From JBIOJM01 sp044450785 (GTDB lineage Bacteria; Planctomycetota; Planctomycetia; Isosphaerales; Isosphaeraceae), in contig JBIOJM010000279.1 of the NCBI GenBank assembly GCA_044450785.1, forward strand, positions 1 to 13,780: a stretch of DNA of 13,780 bases, given 5' to 3'. The notes beneath the pieces were generated by a model. That model worked only from the letters and a program-made list of their open reading frames with translations. It was not told the DNA's origin and made no database searches. Numbering within the stretch: the first letter of the stretch is position 1; each line of letters begins with the position of its first letter. A program made the position numbers and the translations under genes. This document shows, in pieces, positions 6,649-13,561 of the stretch.

Positions 6649-8314
6649 TCAACGACTTGTAGCGGATCCGGTGCGGCTGATCGGCGTCGAGCCCGAGGCG
6701 TTGGTGGCGCTCGGCTTCGTAGGTCTGGTAGTTGCCCTCGCACCAGTAGACGCGGCTGTCTCCCTCGAAGGCCAGGATGTGGGTGGCGATCCGGTCCAGG
6801 AACCAACGGTCGTGGCTGATGACGACCGCGCAGCCGCCGAAATCGACGAGTGCATCCTCGAGGGCCCGTAGCATGTCGACATCGAGGTCGTTGGTTGGCT
6901 CGTCCAAGAGCAGCAGGTTGCCGCCGCTCTTCAAGAGCTTGGCGAGGTGGACGCGGTTCCGCTCGCCACCCGAGAGGTTTCCCACCTTCTTTTCCTGGTC
7001 CGGTCCCTTGAAGTTGAACTGAGCGACGTAGGCCCGCGCCGGAACTTTGCGCTTTCCGAGCACGATCGGGTCGAGGCCGCCGGTGATTTCCAGGAAGATG
7101 GTATTGTCGGGATTCAGAGCGTCGCGGTTCTGGTCGACGTAGGAGATCACGACCGAGTCGCCGACGCGCAGGCTGCCGTGATCCGGCGTCTCCTGGCCGG
7201 TGATCATGCGAAACAGGGTGGTCTTGCCCGCGCCGTTGGGCCCGACGATGCCGACGATCCCGCCGGGCGGCAGCCGGAAGTTCATGCCTTCGAAGAGGAG
7301 GTTGTCGCCGTAGGCTTTGGCGAGGTCTTGCGCTTGGACGACGAGCGTGCCCAGGTGGGGCCCGGGCGGTATCTGGAGCAGGATGGCATCGTCGCGTCGG
7401 TCGGCGTCCTGGCTGGCCATTTGCTCGTAGCGCTGGAGGCGTGCCCGGTTCTTGGCGACCCGAGCCCGCGGCGACATGCGGACCCACTCGAGCTCGCGGG
7501 CGAGCTGTTTGCGCCGCGAGCTCTCCTGTTTCTCCTCGAGCGCCAGCCGCGCCTGTTTCTGCTCGAGCCAGGACGAATAGTTGCCTTCCCAGGGAATGCC
7601 CTGACCGCGGTCGAGCTCGAGGATCCACCGGGCGACGTTGTCGAGGAAGTAACGGTCGTGGGTGACGATCACGACCGTGCCGGGATACTCCTGCAGGTGC
7701 CGTTCGAGCCAGGCGACGCTGTCGGCGTCGAGGTGGTTGGTCGGCTCATCCAGAAGCAGGAGGTCGGGGCGCTCGAGCAGGATCTTGCAGAGAGCAACCC
7801 GCCTGCGTTCGCCGCCGGAGAGCGTGGCGACATCGGCGTCGCCGGGTGGCAGCCGCATGGCGTCCATGGCGATCTCGACGCGGCGGTCGAGGTCCCACCC
7901 CTGGGCCATTTCGATGGCGTCCTGCACCCGGGCCTGCTCGTCGAGCAGTTCGTCCATCAGATCGGCGTCAGGCCCCTCCGCCAGGCGGGTGTTGATCTCG
8001 TCGAACCGTGCGAGGTGGGCGCGGATCGCCGCCACGGCGATCTCGACGTTCCCGCGGACGTCGCGCGTCGGGTCGAGCATCGGCTCCTGGGGCAGGTAGC
8101 CCCGGGTGATCCCGGTGGCGGGCCGTGCCGTTCCAATGAAGTCGGTCTCGGTTCCGGCCATGATGCGCAGCAGCGTGCTCTTTCCCGAGCCGTTGCCCCC
8201 GATCACGCCGATCTTGGCGCCCGGGTAGAACGACAGCCAGATGTTCTTGAGGACGTCTTTCCTGCCGTAGGCCTTGGAAAGGTTTTCGATGGTGAAGATA
8301 TATTGAGCCGGCAT
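6641..8314 (-). CDS. ettA: ABC-F ATPase, energy-dependent translational throttle protein EttA (557 aa)
   Basis: A cytoplasmic ribosome-associated ABC-F factor; E. coli EttA binds the E site and gates entry into elongation according to ATP/ADP. It has two ABC domains and no membrane part. Domain 1 has Walker A GGNGSGKST (39-47), signature LSGGE (165-169) and Walker B LLLLDE (185-190). Domain 2 has Walker A GPNGAGKTT (358-366), signature LSGGE (447-451) and LLLLDE (467-472). The long linker between domains (about 245-315) holds the arginine-rich P-site tRNA-interaction motif region. EttA-specific stretches include GYLPQEP, GIPWEGNYSSWLEQK and PSRAYV-like VPARAYV. Length matches E. coli EttA (555 aa). 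The ATG at 8314 has a weak GTGAG five bases upstream. It reads away from the tRNA and is a chromosomal neighbour of the integrated element. Confidence 0.95.
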   Translation of the reverse strand: MPAQYIFTIENLSKAYGRKDVLKNIWLSFYPGAKIGVIGGNGSGKSTLLRIMAGTETDFIGTARPATGITRGYLPQEPMLDPTRDVRGNVEIAVAAIRAHLARFDEINTRLAEGPDADLMDELLDEQARVQDAIEMAQGWDLDRRVEIAMDAMRLPPGDADVATLSGGERRRVALCKILLERPDLLLLDEPTNHLDADSVAWLERHLQEYPGTVVIVTHDRYFLDNVARWILELDRGQGIPWEGNYSSWLEQKQARLALEEKQESSRRKQLARELEWVRMSPRARVAKNRARLQRYEQMASQDADRRDDAILLQIPPGPHLGTLVVQAQDLAKAYGDNLLFEGMNFRLPPGGIVGIVGPNGAGKTTLFRMITGQETPDHGSLRVGDSVVISYVDQNRDALNPDNTIFLEITGGLDPIVLGKRKVPARAYVAQFNFKGPDQEKKVGNLSGGERNRVHLAKLLKSGGNLLLLDEPTNDLDVDMLRALEDALVDFGGCAVVISHDRWFLDRIATHILAFEGDSRVYWCEGNYQTYEAERHQRLGLDADQPHRIRYKSLTR

Positions 8315-8502
8315 GGGATCTCACTGGAACGGGTCGGGTGTGGTCGTTGGTGTTCTGGAATCGCGGATCGGGCGGCTAGCCCGAGCGATTTGCCCGGCTC
8401 CGACAGAGGCTCAGGGCGGGAGCCGGCGTTCGCTGGCGATTCTTCAAGGTAAACCGATTACCCCGTCGATGAGAAGAGCGGTCCTGCGCCTGGGTGGCCG
8501 GC

Positions 8503-8531
8503 TTGAAGTCGTTGAGTTCATCTGTTAGCTT
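8503..8531 (+). promoter_or_regulatory. Possible promoter of the tRNA gene
   Basis: TTGAAG (8503-8508) and TAGCTT (8526-8531) are separated by 17 bp, giving a start near 8538 and a leader of about 50 nt. A stem (GAGGGG 8541-8546 with CCCCTC 8578-8583) would fold in that leader just before the tRNA. The rest of the 8315-8590 spacer shows nothing else I can support. Confidence 0.3.
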
Positions 8532-8590
8532 GAAACTGATGAGGGGGGCCGAGCTTTCGGAATGAGCCGGAGAAGGGCCCCTCCGCGTAA

Positions 8591-8664
8591 GCCGGGGTAG
8601 CTCAGCTGGTTAGAGCGGCGGTCTCATAATCCGCAGGTCAGGCGTTCGAGTCGCCTCCCCGGTA
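8591..8664 (+). tRNA. tRNA-Met (anticodon CAU, elongator type)
   Basis: The cloverleaf is complete: acceptor 8591-8597 with 8657-8663, D arm 8600-8616, anticodon arm 8618-8634 with CAU at 8625-8627, variable loop AGGTC, T arm 8640-8656 with TTCGAGT, and discriminator A8664. No CCA is encoded. Two pairs are not Watson-Crick: G1-U72 (8591/8663) and U31-U39 (8622/8630). It lacks the three G-C pairs and the 1-72 mismatch of an initiator tRNA. A lysidine-modified tRNA-Ile with CAU is the alternative, but elongator Met fits better because integrase tails ending RTPDLRIMRPPL are familiar from integrations at tRNA-Met(CAU). The gene is intact despite element integration at its 3' part. Confidence 0.9.
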
Positions 8665-10058
8665 TTTCCGACACAAGCCGAATCAGACCGACTAGGACCG
8701 TAAGGGGCCTTGTTTTTCCGGGATGAACGCATCATGCATGATGGATCATCCGACTCGGCCATCACGTCTTGAACCGACTCAAGCCGACTCGAATTCTCGC
8801 CTCCGAGGGGAAATAGAGGGGAAAAGTCTTTGCTTATGCGTCCGCTCATCCCCTCGGTCCCCGTCGCGGCCAACGCCTCGGGCTTGTCCCGGGTGGGCTT
8901 GAGACTGGGAATCATCCCGGCGGCCGCCTCGATGTCCACGGCACGGGGGCGGGTATAGCGGCCGGTCAATTCCAAGGTGGAGTGTCTCATCATCCGTTGA
9001 ACGACCCGAGGCGTCACGCCGGCGGCGTCCGCCAAGGTCGCCATCTCGCACCGTAAGCTGTGAAAGTCGAACACCAGTCCCGAGGCGTCGCGGTATTCGA
9101 TGCCGGCGGCCTTCAAGTCGACGCGCAGCATCTTCGCTCCCTTCTCGAAGGGCAGGGGGAAGACGGGCGTCCCCGAGGGCAACAGGGCCACGTAGGCGGC
9201 CAGATCGTCCGCCAGGTCCCTTGGGAGGGGCAACGTGGCCGAGTCGCCGTTCTTGGTGTAGGCGGCGGCCACGGTCACACTGGGGGCCTTCCAGTCGAAC
9301 GACTCGGGCAGGATGCTCCCGATCTCCGAGTAACGCAACCCCGAGGCGACGGCCAGGCGGTAGCAGAGTGCTCGGGCCGGGCCTGACATCGCCATCACGT
9401 CAGGGCCACTGTGGGCGGCCGCGATGATCATACGCAGTTCATCCAGCGAAACGGTTCGGCGATCGTGTCGCGGGTCTTCCTTGGCGTTGAATCCGCTCAC
9501 ACCCCGCAACGCATCGTCTTGCAGTCGATGAGTGCTGTAGCACCATGCCGAGAATGCTTTGACGGCGGCTCGATGATGGTTGCAGGTCGCCAAGGAACGA
9601 CCGGCGGCCTTGAGGGTCGCCAGGGCCTTCTGGACTGACTCGGCGTTGAGATCACCCAGGCGGGCCGATGCGATGTGAGCACTCAGCGTCGCGGCGGCGG
9701 CGGCGGTTTGCTCCCTTCTGGCGTTCCTGGCGGGCTCGATGTCCGCCAGGTTGGCTCCCCTGATGAGGGCGACGACTCGGGCGGCACGGTTAGAGAACAG
9801 CTCGATGTGTTTCTCGGTCGTGTTTTTGGCGGCCATGCTTGAACGCCAGGCGACAAAGTGCTCAGTCAGGGGAAGGGACGCAACGTTGCGATAGGGATCG
9901 AGAATGCCGGCTCGAATCTTGGCGGCCTCATCTTCGGCCTTGCGGGCCAGTGCCCGAGTCGTGACAAGATCCCAGTGACCTTTCTCCTCGATCCGCCTTC
10001 CATCGGCGGCGGTGTAACGGAAGTACCAAGTCCGGCCTTTCTGTCGGAACGATGCCAT
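8610..10058 (-). CDS. Tyrosine recombinase/integrase (482 aa) running into tRNA-Met
   Basis: This recombinase is expected to insert and excise the element at the tRNA. Residues 1-60 form an arm-binding-like domain (FRQKGRTWYFRYT), about 60-195 a SAM-like core-binding domain and about 200-385 the catalytic domain. The catalytic set is complete: Arg242 (ASGLRYSE), Lys269 (YTKNGD), His333 and Arg336 (FHSLRCE), His359 (MMRHS) and Tyr368 (ELTGRYT). A tail of about 110 residues follows, of which the last 16 (GEATRTPDLRIMRPPL) are read from the complement of the tRNA. The ATG at 10058 was chosen: AGGGGG lies upstream and its A is shared with the stop of the XRE gene (TGATG), giving translational coupling. 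A GTG codon immediately before is in frame but less likely. Confidence 0.92.
   Translation of the reverse strand: MASFRQKGRTWYFRYTAADGRRIEEKGHWDLVTTRALARKAEDEAAKIRAGILDPYRNVASLPLTEHFVAWRSSMAAKNTTEKHIELFSNRAARVVALIRGANLADIEPARNARREQTAAAAATLSAHIASARLGDLNAESVQKALATLKAAGRSLATCNHHRAAVKAFSAWCYSTHRLQDDALRGVSGFNAKEDPRHDRRTVSLDELRMIIAAAHSGPDVMAMSGPARALCYRLAVASGLRYSEIGSILPESFDWKAPSVTVAAAYTKNGDSATLPLPRDLADDLAAYVALLPSGTPVFPLPFEKGAKMLRVDLKAAGIEYRDASGLVFDFHSLRCEMATLADAAGVTPRVVQRMMRHSTLELTGRYTRPRAVDIEAAAGMIPSLKPTRDKPEALAATGTEGMSGRISKDFSPLFPLGGENSSRLESVQDVMAESDDPSCMMRSSRKNKAPYGPSRSDSACVGNTGEATRTPDLRIMRPPL
8613..8664 (+). other. Attachment site end (attL/attR) in the 3' part of tRNA-Met
   Basis: The integrase reading frame enters the tRNA from its 3' end and stops in the D loop (TAA at 8610-8612), so this tRNA segment is shared between host gene and element. 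This is the classical layout of elements that regenerate the 3' end of a tRNA on insertion. The exact core and crossover point cannot be seen, because the second copy lies outside the window. They probably fall between the anticodon loop and position 8664. Confidence 0.65.
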
Positions 10059-10276
10059 CACTTCCCCCTTCGTTGTGTTGTAGCCTTCGCGACGATGTGC
10101 AATCCCAGCAATACCGCCAGCCGGTCGATGAAATCCATCGACAAGCCACCCTTGCCGTTCATAAATCGGCTCATGGTCGATTCGGCCATCCCGAGGGTCT
10201 TGGCGATGGCGTAGCGGCTCATCCCCGAGGCGTTCACGGCTTCCCTGATTTCGTCGCTCAATTTCTTGTGTCCCAT
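10058..10276 (-). CDS. XRE/Cro-CI-type helix-turn-helix regulator (72 aa)
   Basis: A small DNA-binding repressor-like protein consisting of little more than one HTH_3 domain. AIAKTLGMAESTMSRFMNGK (about residues 23-42) is the helix-turn-helix, followed by the stabilising helix SMDFIDRLAVLLGL. It probably controls the integrase, to which it is joined by a one-base stop/start overlap, and perhaps itself. The ATG at 10276 has no ribosome site; the promoter just upstream would place the transcript's first base at about the ATG, so the mRNA is probably leaderless. This arrangement resembles the immunity/integration switch of temperate elements, but no divergent partner gene is present. Confidence 0.85.
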   Translation of the reverse strand: MGHKKLSDEIREAVNASGMSRYAIAKTLGMAESTMSRFMNGKGGLSMDFIDRLAVLLGLHIVAKATTQRRGK

Positions 10277-10282
10277 GCTGAC

Positions 10283-10311
10283 ACGATACCCGATACTTCG
10301 ATTTCGGTCAA
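10283..10311 (-). promoter_or_regulatory. Promoter for the XRE-integrase pair, predicted leaderless
   Basis: On the minus strand, TTGACC (10306-10311, five of six) is separated by exactly 17 bp from TATCGT (10283-10288, four of six). The -10 box ends seven bases before the A of the ATG at 10276. The spacer and -10 box contain a direct repeat, GTATCGG then GTATCG (about 10284-10297), which could be an operator for the XRE protein. The promoter fills the gap between the zinc-ribbon gene and the XRE gene, so this pair can be expressed apart from the replication operon. Confidence 0.6.
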
Positions 10312-10315
10312 GTAG

Positions 10316-10690
10316 TCAGTTCCATTCGACCGAGCAAATCTCTTGCAGCCGGGCCGGAGTGCTCGCCTGCTCTGAGCAGGTGCGGCACGTCAGCATGATT
10401 CGGCCGTCCACCCAGCTCTCCACGGGGGCGGGCCAGGTCCGGCACAGACAACAGTGCGCTCCCCGCCGCACGAACCGATCAACCTTCCAGTCCATCGTCG
10501 CCTCGGGGGGCCTTGCTTTGCTTCCAGGGCGGCGGGGTCGCCAGCTCGGTCGATCAGTAGGGCATGGTGTTGGCGGTCGTTCTCGGGCCACCAGAGTCGG
10601 CGGGGCGGCCACGGGGTAAAGGTCGCCGATGGCGGCCGTGAACAGCAGCATAAGCTGACCAGGGGCGGGGCGATGCCGGCGGTATCTCAC
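10316..10690 (-). CDS. Zinc-ribbon hypothetical protein (124 aa)
   Basis: Function unknown. The C-terminal third holds two CxxC knuckles, CCLC (about residues 80-83) and CRTC (102-105), about 20 residues apart, as in a zinc ribbon, with RRGAHCCLCRTW before and SEQA after. The first 65 residues are proline- and arginine-rich and look disordered. The GTG at 10690 was chosen because GGAGGG lies six bases upstream, inside the primase gene, and GTGA overlaps the primase stop. A second possible start is the ATG at 10495, with GAGG five bases upstream, which would give a 59-aa protein containing just the zinc ribbon. Coupling to the primase suggests a role in replication or its control, but this is inference. 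Confidence 0.6.
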   Translation of the reverse strand: MRYRRHRPAPGQLMLLFTAAIGDLYPVAAPPTLVARERPPTPCPTDRPSWRPRRPGSKARPPEATMDWKVDRFVRRGAHCCLCRTWPAPVESWVDGRIMLTCRTCSEQASTPARLQEICSVEWN

Positions 10691-11958
10691 GGGCAACCCT
10701 CCGTCTGGATGGCGGAGCGTTCCTCGATGGCGTAGGGGTCAAGAGCGGCGGCCTCAAAGGCGGCCAGCATCCGGCCTCGGTCGGGCCGGTCGATAATAAT
10801 ACCGGGGGTCGGGTCGCCAACGGCCAGTCCCCATCGTAGGGCAGCAAGTTCCTCCCAGCTTCGCAGCGGTGGGCGTTCGATCCCCCCGAGGCGGTCAGTC
10901 CACCAGCGGCGGAGATTCACGCCGCAGACGGCGGCCTCGGTCCAATCCTTGAAGGGGTCGGGCGGCCTGACGCGCCGTGCGCGGGCGGGCCACCCCGAGG
11001 CGGAGCGGTCCCCGGCTTCATCGGCGTCGGTCGCCACGAACCACGGGGCGGCGGCCAGCATCCTTCCGAGGATGGCGGCCTCGGGCTTGCTCGATGCCGA
11101 ACCCAGCGTCACGACGGCGGCCAGGTCCCCGAGGGCCTGACCGAGCAAGAGGGCGTCGAATTCCCCCTCCGTCACGACCAGCGGCCTCCCGATCTGTACG
11201 ACCGAGGGGGCAGGAAAGAGCGTCGGCCGGTCCCTGAACGCTTCGACATACTTCGGCCTCCTCCCCTCGGGCTGGCGGATCTTGACCATCGCCAGGCGGT
11301 CCCCATCCATCCAGGGGATGACGATCCCCGAGACTGACCAGAACCTTGTCCCCTCCCTGATCGGGATCGAAACGCCAGGTGTCCATCCAAGGCGGGCGGA
11401 GCGGATTGTTTCCTCGGTCAGTCCCCTCCCCTTGAGATAGGCCAGGGCGTCCCCTCCCTCGGGCGTCCAGAGGTGGGCGGCGGCATCCTCCACCAGCTTG
11501 AGGGCGTCGGCCAGGGGCAACCCCGAGGGTTGCTCAGGGGCGGCGTCAGGGGCCTTGCTCGGCATCCCAGCAGCCGGGGGCCTCGGGCGGGTCGCCGGCT
11601 TCCCCGAGGGGGGCAGGATGCCGGCCTGTTCGGCCAGCCACCGAACGGCCTCGGGGAATGTCCACCCCCTCACTCGCATGGCCAGGGCGGGGGCGTCCCC
11701 TCCCTCCCCGCACGACCAACATTTCCAGCGACGCTTGGCGGGGTCAACCTGAAGGAAGGGGTTCTCGTCGTTGTCCCAAGGACACATCCAGATCAGGCGG
11801 CGGCCGGATCGCTTCACGGCCGGTCCCAAGAGGGCGGTCGCAACGGCGGCCAGGTCAACCCGGTCGCGGATCTTCGACCAGTCGAGCCGGACCCCTCGGT
11901 GGGCGGTCATCCCCCAAGGGTCGTTAGTCGATGCATGCATTCCCATTGCAACATCCAT
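10687..11958 (-). CDS. DNA primase-like protein, CHC2-like zinc finger plus Toprim (423 aa)
   Basis: Expected to make primers for replication of the element. An N-terminal zinc finger of DnaG/P4 type spans about residues 59-83: Cys59, then Cys80 and Cys83 in CWSC, followed by GEGGDAPALAMRVRGWTFPEAV. The usual fourth ligand, His three residues after the first Cys, is Asp62 (CPWD). A proline-rich linker (115-147) follows, then a helical region (LADALKLVEDAA) and a Toprim domain with Glu264 (VVTEGEFDALL) and the DxD pair Asp311/Asp313 (FVATDADEAGD). DPFKDWTEA (334-342) matches the segment after Toprim in mobile-element primases. The ATG at 11958 is uncertain; ATGs at 11946, 11940 and 11910 are in frame, and none has a strong ribosome site. 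It overlaps the zinc-ribbon gene by four bases. Confidence 0.85.
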   Translation of the reverse strand: MDVAMGMHASTNDPWGMTAHRGVRLDWSKIRDRVDLAAVATALLGPAVKRSGRRLIWMCPWDNDENPFLQVDPAKRRWKCWSCGEGGDAPALAMRVRGWTFPEAVRWLAEQAGILPPSGKPATRPRPPAAGMPSKAPDAAPEQPSGLPLADALKLVEDAAAHLWTPEGGDALAYLKGRGLTEETIRSARLGWTPGVSIPIREGTRFWSVSGIVIPWMDGDRLAMVKIRQPEGRRPKYVEAFRDRPTLFPAPSVVQIGRPLVVTEGEFDALLLGQALGDLAAVVTLGSASSKPEAAILGRMLAAAPWFVATDADEAGDRSASGWPARARRVRPPDPFKDWTEAAVCGVNLRRWWTDRLGGIERPPLRSWEELAALRWGLAVGDPTPGIIIDRPDRGRMLAAFEAAALDPYAIEERSAIQTEGCP

Positions 11959-11999
11959 CCAAAGTGAACAAAAGCTAGGTCAGAAACCCCCTCCCCTTA

Positions 12000-12082
12000 G
12001 GGTTCTTGGGTTCTTGACCTTGACCTTGGGCGGGTCAAGAACGGTCAGAAACCAGGTTCTTGACCTTGAGACGGTTCTTGAC
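12000..12082. repeat. Iteron-like repeats at the end of the repA-like gene, candidate origin
   Basis: GGTTCTTG occurs at 12001-12008, 12009-12016, 12055-12062 and 12073-12080 on the plus strand, and the reverse complement GGTCAAGAAC at 12033-12042. Copies at 12009 and 12055 extend as GGTTCTTGACCTTG. The copies at 12010-12019 and 12033-12042 form a perfect 10-bp inverted repeat around 13 bases. The array covers the last codons of the repA-like gene and the gap before the primase. Iterons near a rep gene are a usual sign of a replication origin. The hairpin after the stop could instead be a transcript-processing or termination signal, but there is no U-run. Confidence 0.5.
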
Positions 12083-13289
12083 TCGGTGTCCTGACCAGGT
12101 GCCAAATCTGGGGTTTCTTGAAGTCATCCACGACAAGCCGGCCTTCAGCCTGCATGCTTTTCCTGGCATTAAAAATGGTCCCCTTCGCTTCTCCGAGGGC
12201 CTCCCATTCGTTGATCAACTCAACGGCCTTGCGGTCGCCGTTCGCGAGCTTTTCCTCCAAGAAGGCCAGGGCCTTGTCGAGCTTTTCAGGGGGCCGTCCT
12301 CCCAGGTTCCTGACCAGTTCCTCGGGCGGGTTGGAGTCGAAGTCACACCCTCCATCGCGGAGCGTCACCCCGAGGGGCGGGGCTTCCTTGAAATTGCCAG
12401 TGACGATCAGCTTGCGGCGGTCGCGCTGGGCAGGGTCAGGCTTGAACAGTTTGAGGATCGCTCGGGCTAACCCTTCCAGCCGGCGGCCAAGGGTTTCATG
12501 GTCCTTGGACAAGTGCATCAAGCCGACAAGCGTTGTGTCGCATTGTTGTGCCATCGTGATGAGCGGATCGAGCAAACCGTTTACCTCATCCTCCTTGCAC
12601 AATCGGCGGCGGGTCGCACGCCAAACCGTATCGATGACGACCACGCCGGGCTTCTCGGCCACGACGCGATCCCCGAGGGCGTCAACATTCTTGGGGTCAT
12701 CCAGGTTCCATCCTCCATAGGGTTCATCCGGGCTGGCGTTGAGCAGTAACGCCTCGGGAGGTAGACCGAACGCGGCGGCACGTTCACGCAGCTCGTCTTG
12801 ATGGCGGTCCCCGCACACCCATAACGTCCGCGTCCCAGCGGACAGCGTCGCCGGTTGACCGTCCGGCCACGCCAGACCAAACCAAAGACGACGGGCCAGC
12901 TCCAGCATCAGGTGGGTTTTGCCGATCTTGGGGTCAGATGAGAGCAGATTGAAATGTCCACGGACAAGCCAACTCAGCCAGAGCATGCGATTGGTGCTCT
13001 GGAATCCGGCCAGGTCGCCAAGGTGGGCAGTCAGGCGTTTAACCTTGGGGGCCGGCGGCGGTCCCTTGGGATCTTGGTCGGCGACGGCCTTGATGATGGC
13101 GGCCTCTTCCTCGGGCGTTTCCCTCATGAGGAAGGCATTGAACGCTCCCTGGCGTTCGCCCGCGGGCAAGCCGGCCAGGTGATCGAGCAGACGGCGGTAG
13201 GGGCCTGAAACGGCATCCAGCTCCCCGTTTAATGGGGCGTCGGAAAGCCACCGGGCAACTCCCCAGCAGATAAGAGGGTCCGGCATCAT
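12045..13289 (-). CDS. RepA-like AAA ATPase / replicative helicase (414 aa)
   Basis: Resembles the RepA/AAA_25 group of hexameric replicative helicases of plasmids and mobile elements, likely acting with the primase at the element's origin. Residues 1-75 are a helical N-terminal region. The ATPase core has a Walker A variant SDPKIGKT (118-125; Lys124-Thr125 kept, first Gly replaced by Ser), an acidic strand end LWVCGDRHQDELRER (156-170), Walker B VVVID (216-220) and sensor-like LVGLMHLSKDHETLGRRLEG (254-273). A C-terminal winged-helix-like part (about 325-400) ends with GQEPGF, whose codons lie in the iterons. The ATG at 13289 overlaps the preceding HTH gene's stop (ATGA), with GGGAGG nine bases upstream. 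A DnaB-type helicase is excluded by the family motifs; a RadA/RecA-like ATPase is the nearest alternative. Confidence 0.8.
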   Translation of the reverse strand: MMPDPLICWGVARWLSDAPLNGELDAVSGPYRRLLDHLAGLPAGERQGAFNAFLMRETPEEEAAIIKAVADQDPKGPPPAPKVKRLTAHLGDLAGFQSTNRMLWLSWLVRGHFNLLSSDPKIGKTHLMLELARRLWFGLAWPDGQPATLSAGTRTLWVCGDRHQDELRERAAAFGLPPEALLLNASPDEPYGGWNLDDPKNVDALGDRVVAEKPGVVVIDTVWRATRRRLCKEDEVNGLLDPLITMAQQCDTTLVGLMHLSKDHETLGRRLEGLARAILKLFKPDPAQRDRRKLIVTGNFKEAPPLGVTLRDGGCDFDSNPPEELVRNLGGRPPEKLDKALAFLEEKLANGDRKAVELINEWEALGEAKGTIFNARKSMQAEGRLVVDDFKKPQIWHLVRTPSQEPSQGQEPGF

Positions 13290-13561
13290 CGGCGGTTCCC
13301 TCCCTGTTCATCGAGCCATCTCGTGATGGTTCCCGGTCGCCAGAGGCATCGGCGGCCGATCCGCACGTCCGGCGGCGGCAGTTTGCCGGCGGAGCGTTGC
13401 CGTTCAAGCAACCTCCGACTCACTCCCATAAGGGCGGCGATGTCCGTCAGGTCCCACGCCAGGCGGTCGCGGAGCGGCACAACGTTGTGGGCCTCGGGCG
13501 GGCGGCCGTTGGAACGGGCCACGGGCTCGATGGGGGCCTCGGGGCAGGTAGGGCGTGTCAA
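13286..13561 (-). CDS. AlpA/excisionase-like helix-turn-helix protein (91 aa)
   Basis: A MerR-type winged HTH of the HTH_17/AlpA kind, used by mobile elements as excisionase, integrase activator or plasmid-copy regulator. LTDIAALMGVSRRLLERQRS (about residues 38-57) is the HTH and GKLPPPDVRIGRRCLWRPGT (59-78) the wing, ending with ITRWLDEQ. The 30 N-terminal residues look unstructured. The start is TTG at 13561: GGAGG lies six bases upstream and the TTG overlaps the previous gene's stop as TTGA. Its stop overlaps the repA-like ATG by four bases. It lies far from the integrase, at the head of the replication genes, so operon control is as likely as excision. Confidence 0.8.
   Translation of the reverse strand: MTRPTCPEAPIEPVARSNGRPPEAHNVVPLRDRLAWDLTDIAALMGVSRRLLERQRSAGKLPPPDVRIGRRCLWRPGTITRWLDEQGGNRR

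Noticed and set aside
6947..8452. Plus-strand ORF of 501 codons
   Set aside because: It is the complement of ettA; its composition (rich in V, D, G, H, R) is typical of an antisense shadow.
8591..8664. Initiator tRNA-fMet
   Set aside because: The 1-72 pair is G-U rather than the initiator mismatch, and the anticodon stem lacks the run of three G-C pairs next to the loop.
12010..12042. Rho-independent terminator after the repA-like gene
   Set aside because: The 10-bp stem is good, but the 13-base loop is long and no U-run follows on the minus strand. It fits better as part of the iteron array.
12000..12082. CRISPR array
   Set aside because: The repeats are 8-14 bases with irregular spacing and one inverted copy, and no cas gene is near.
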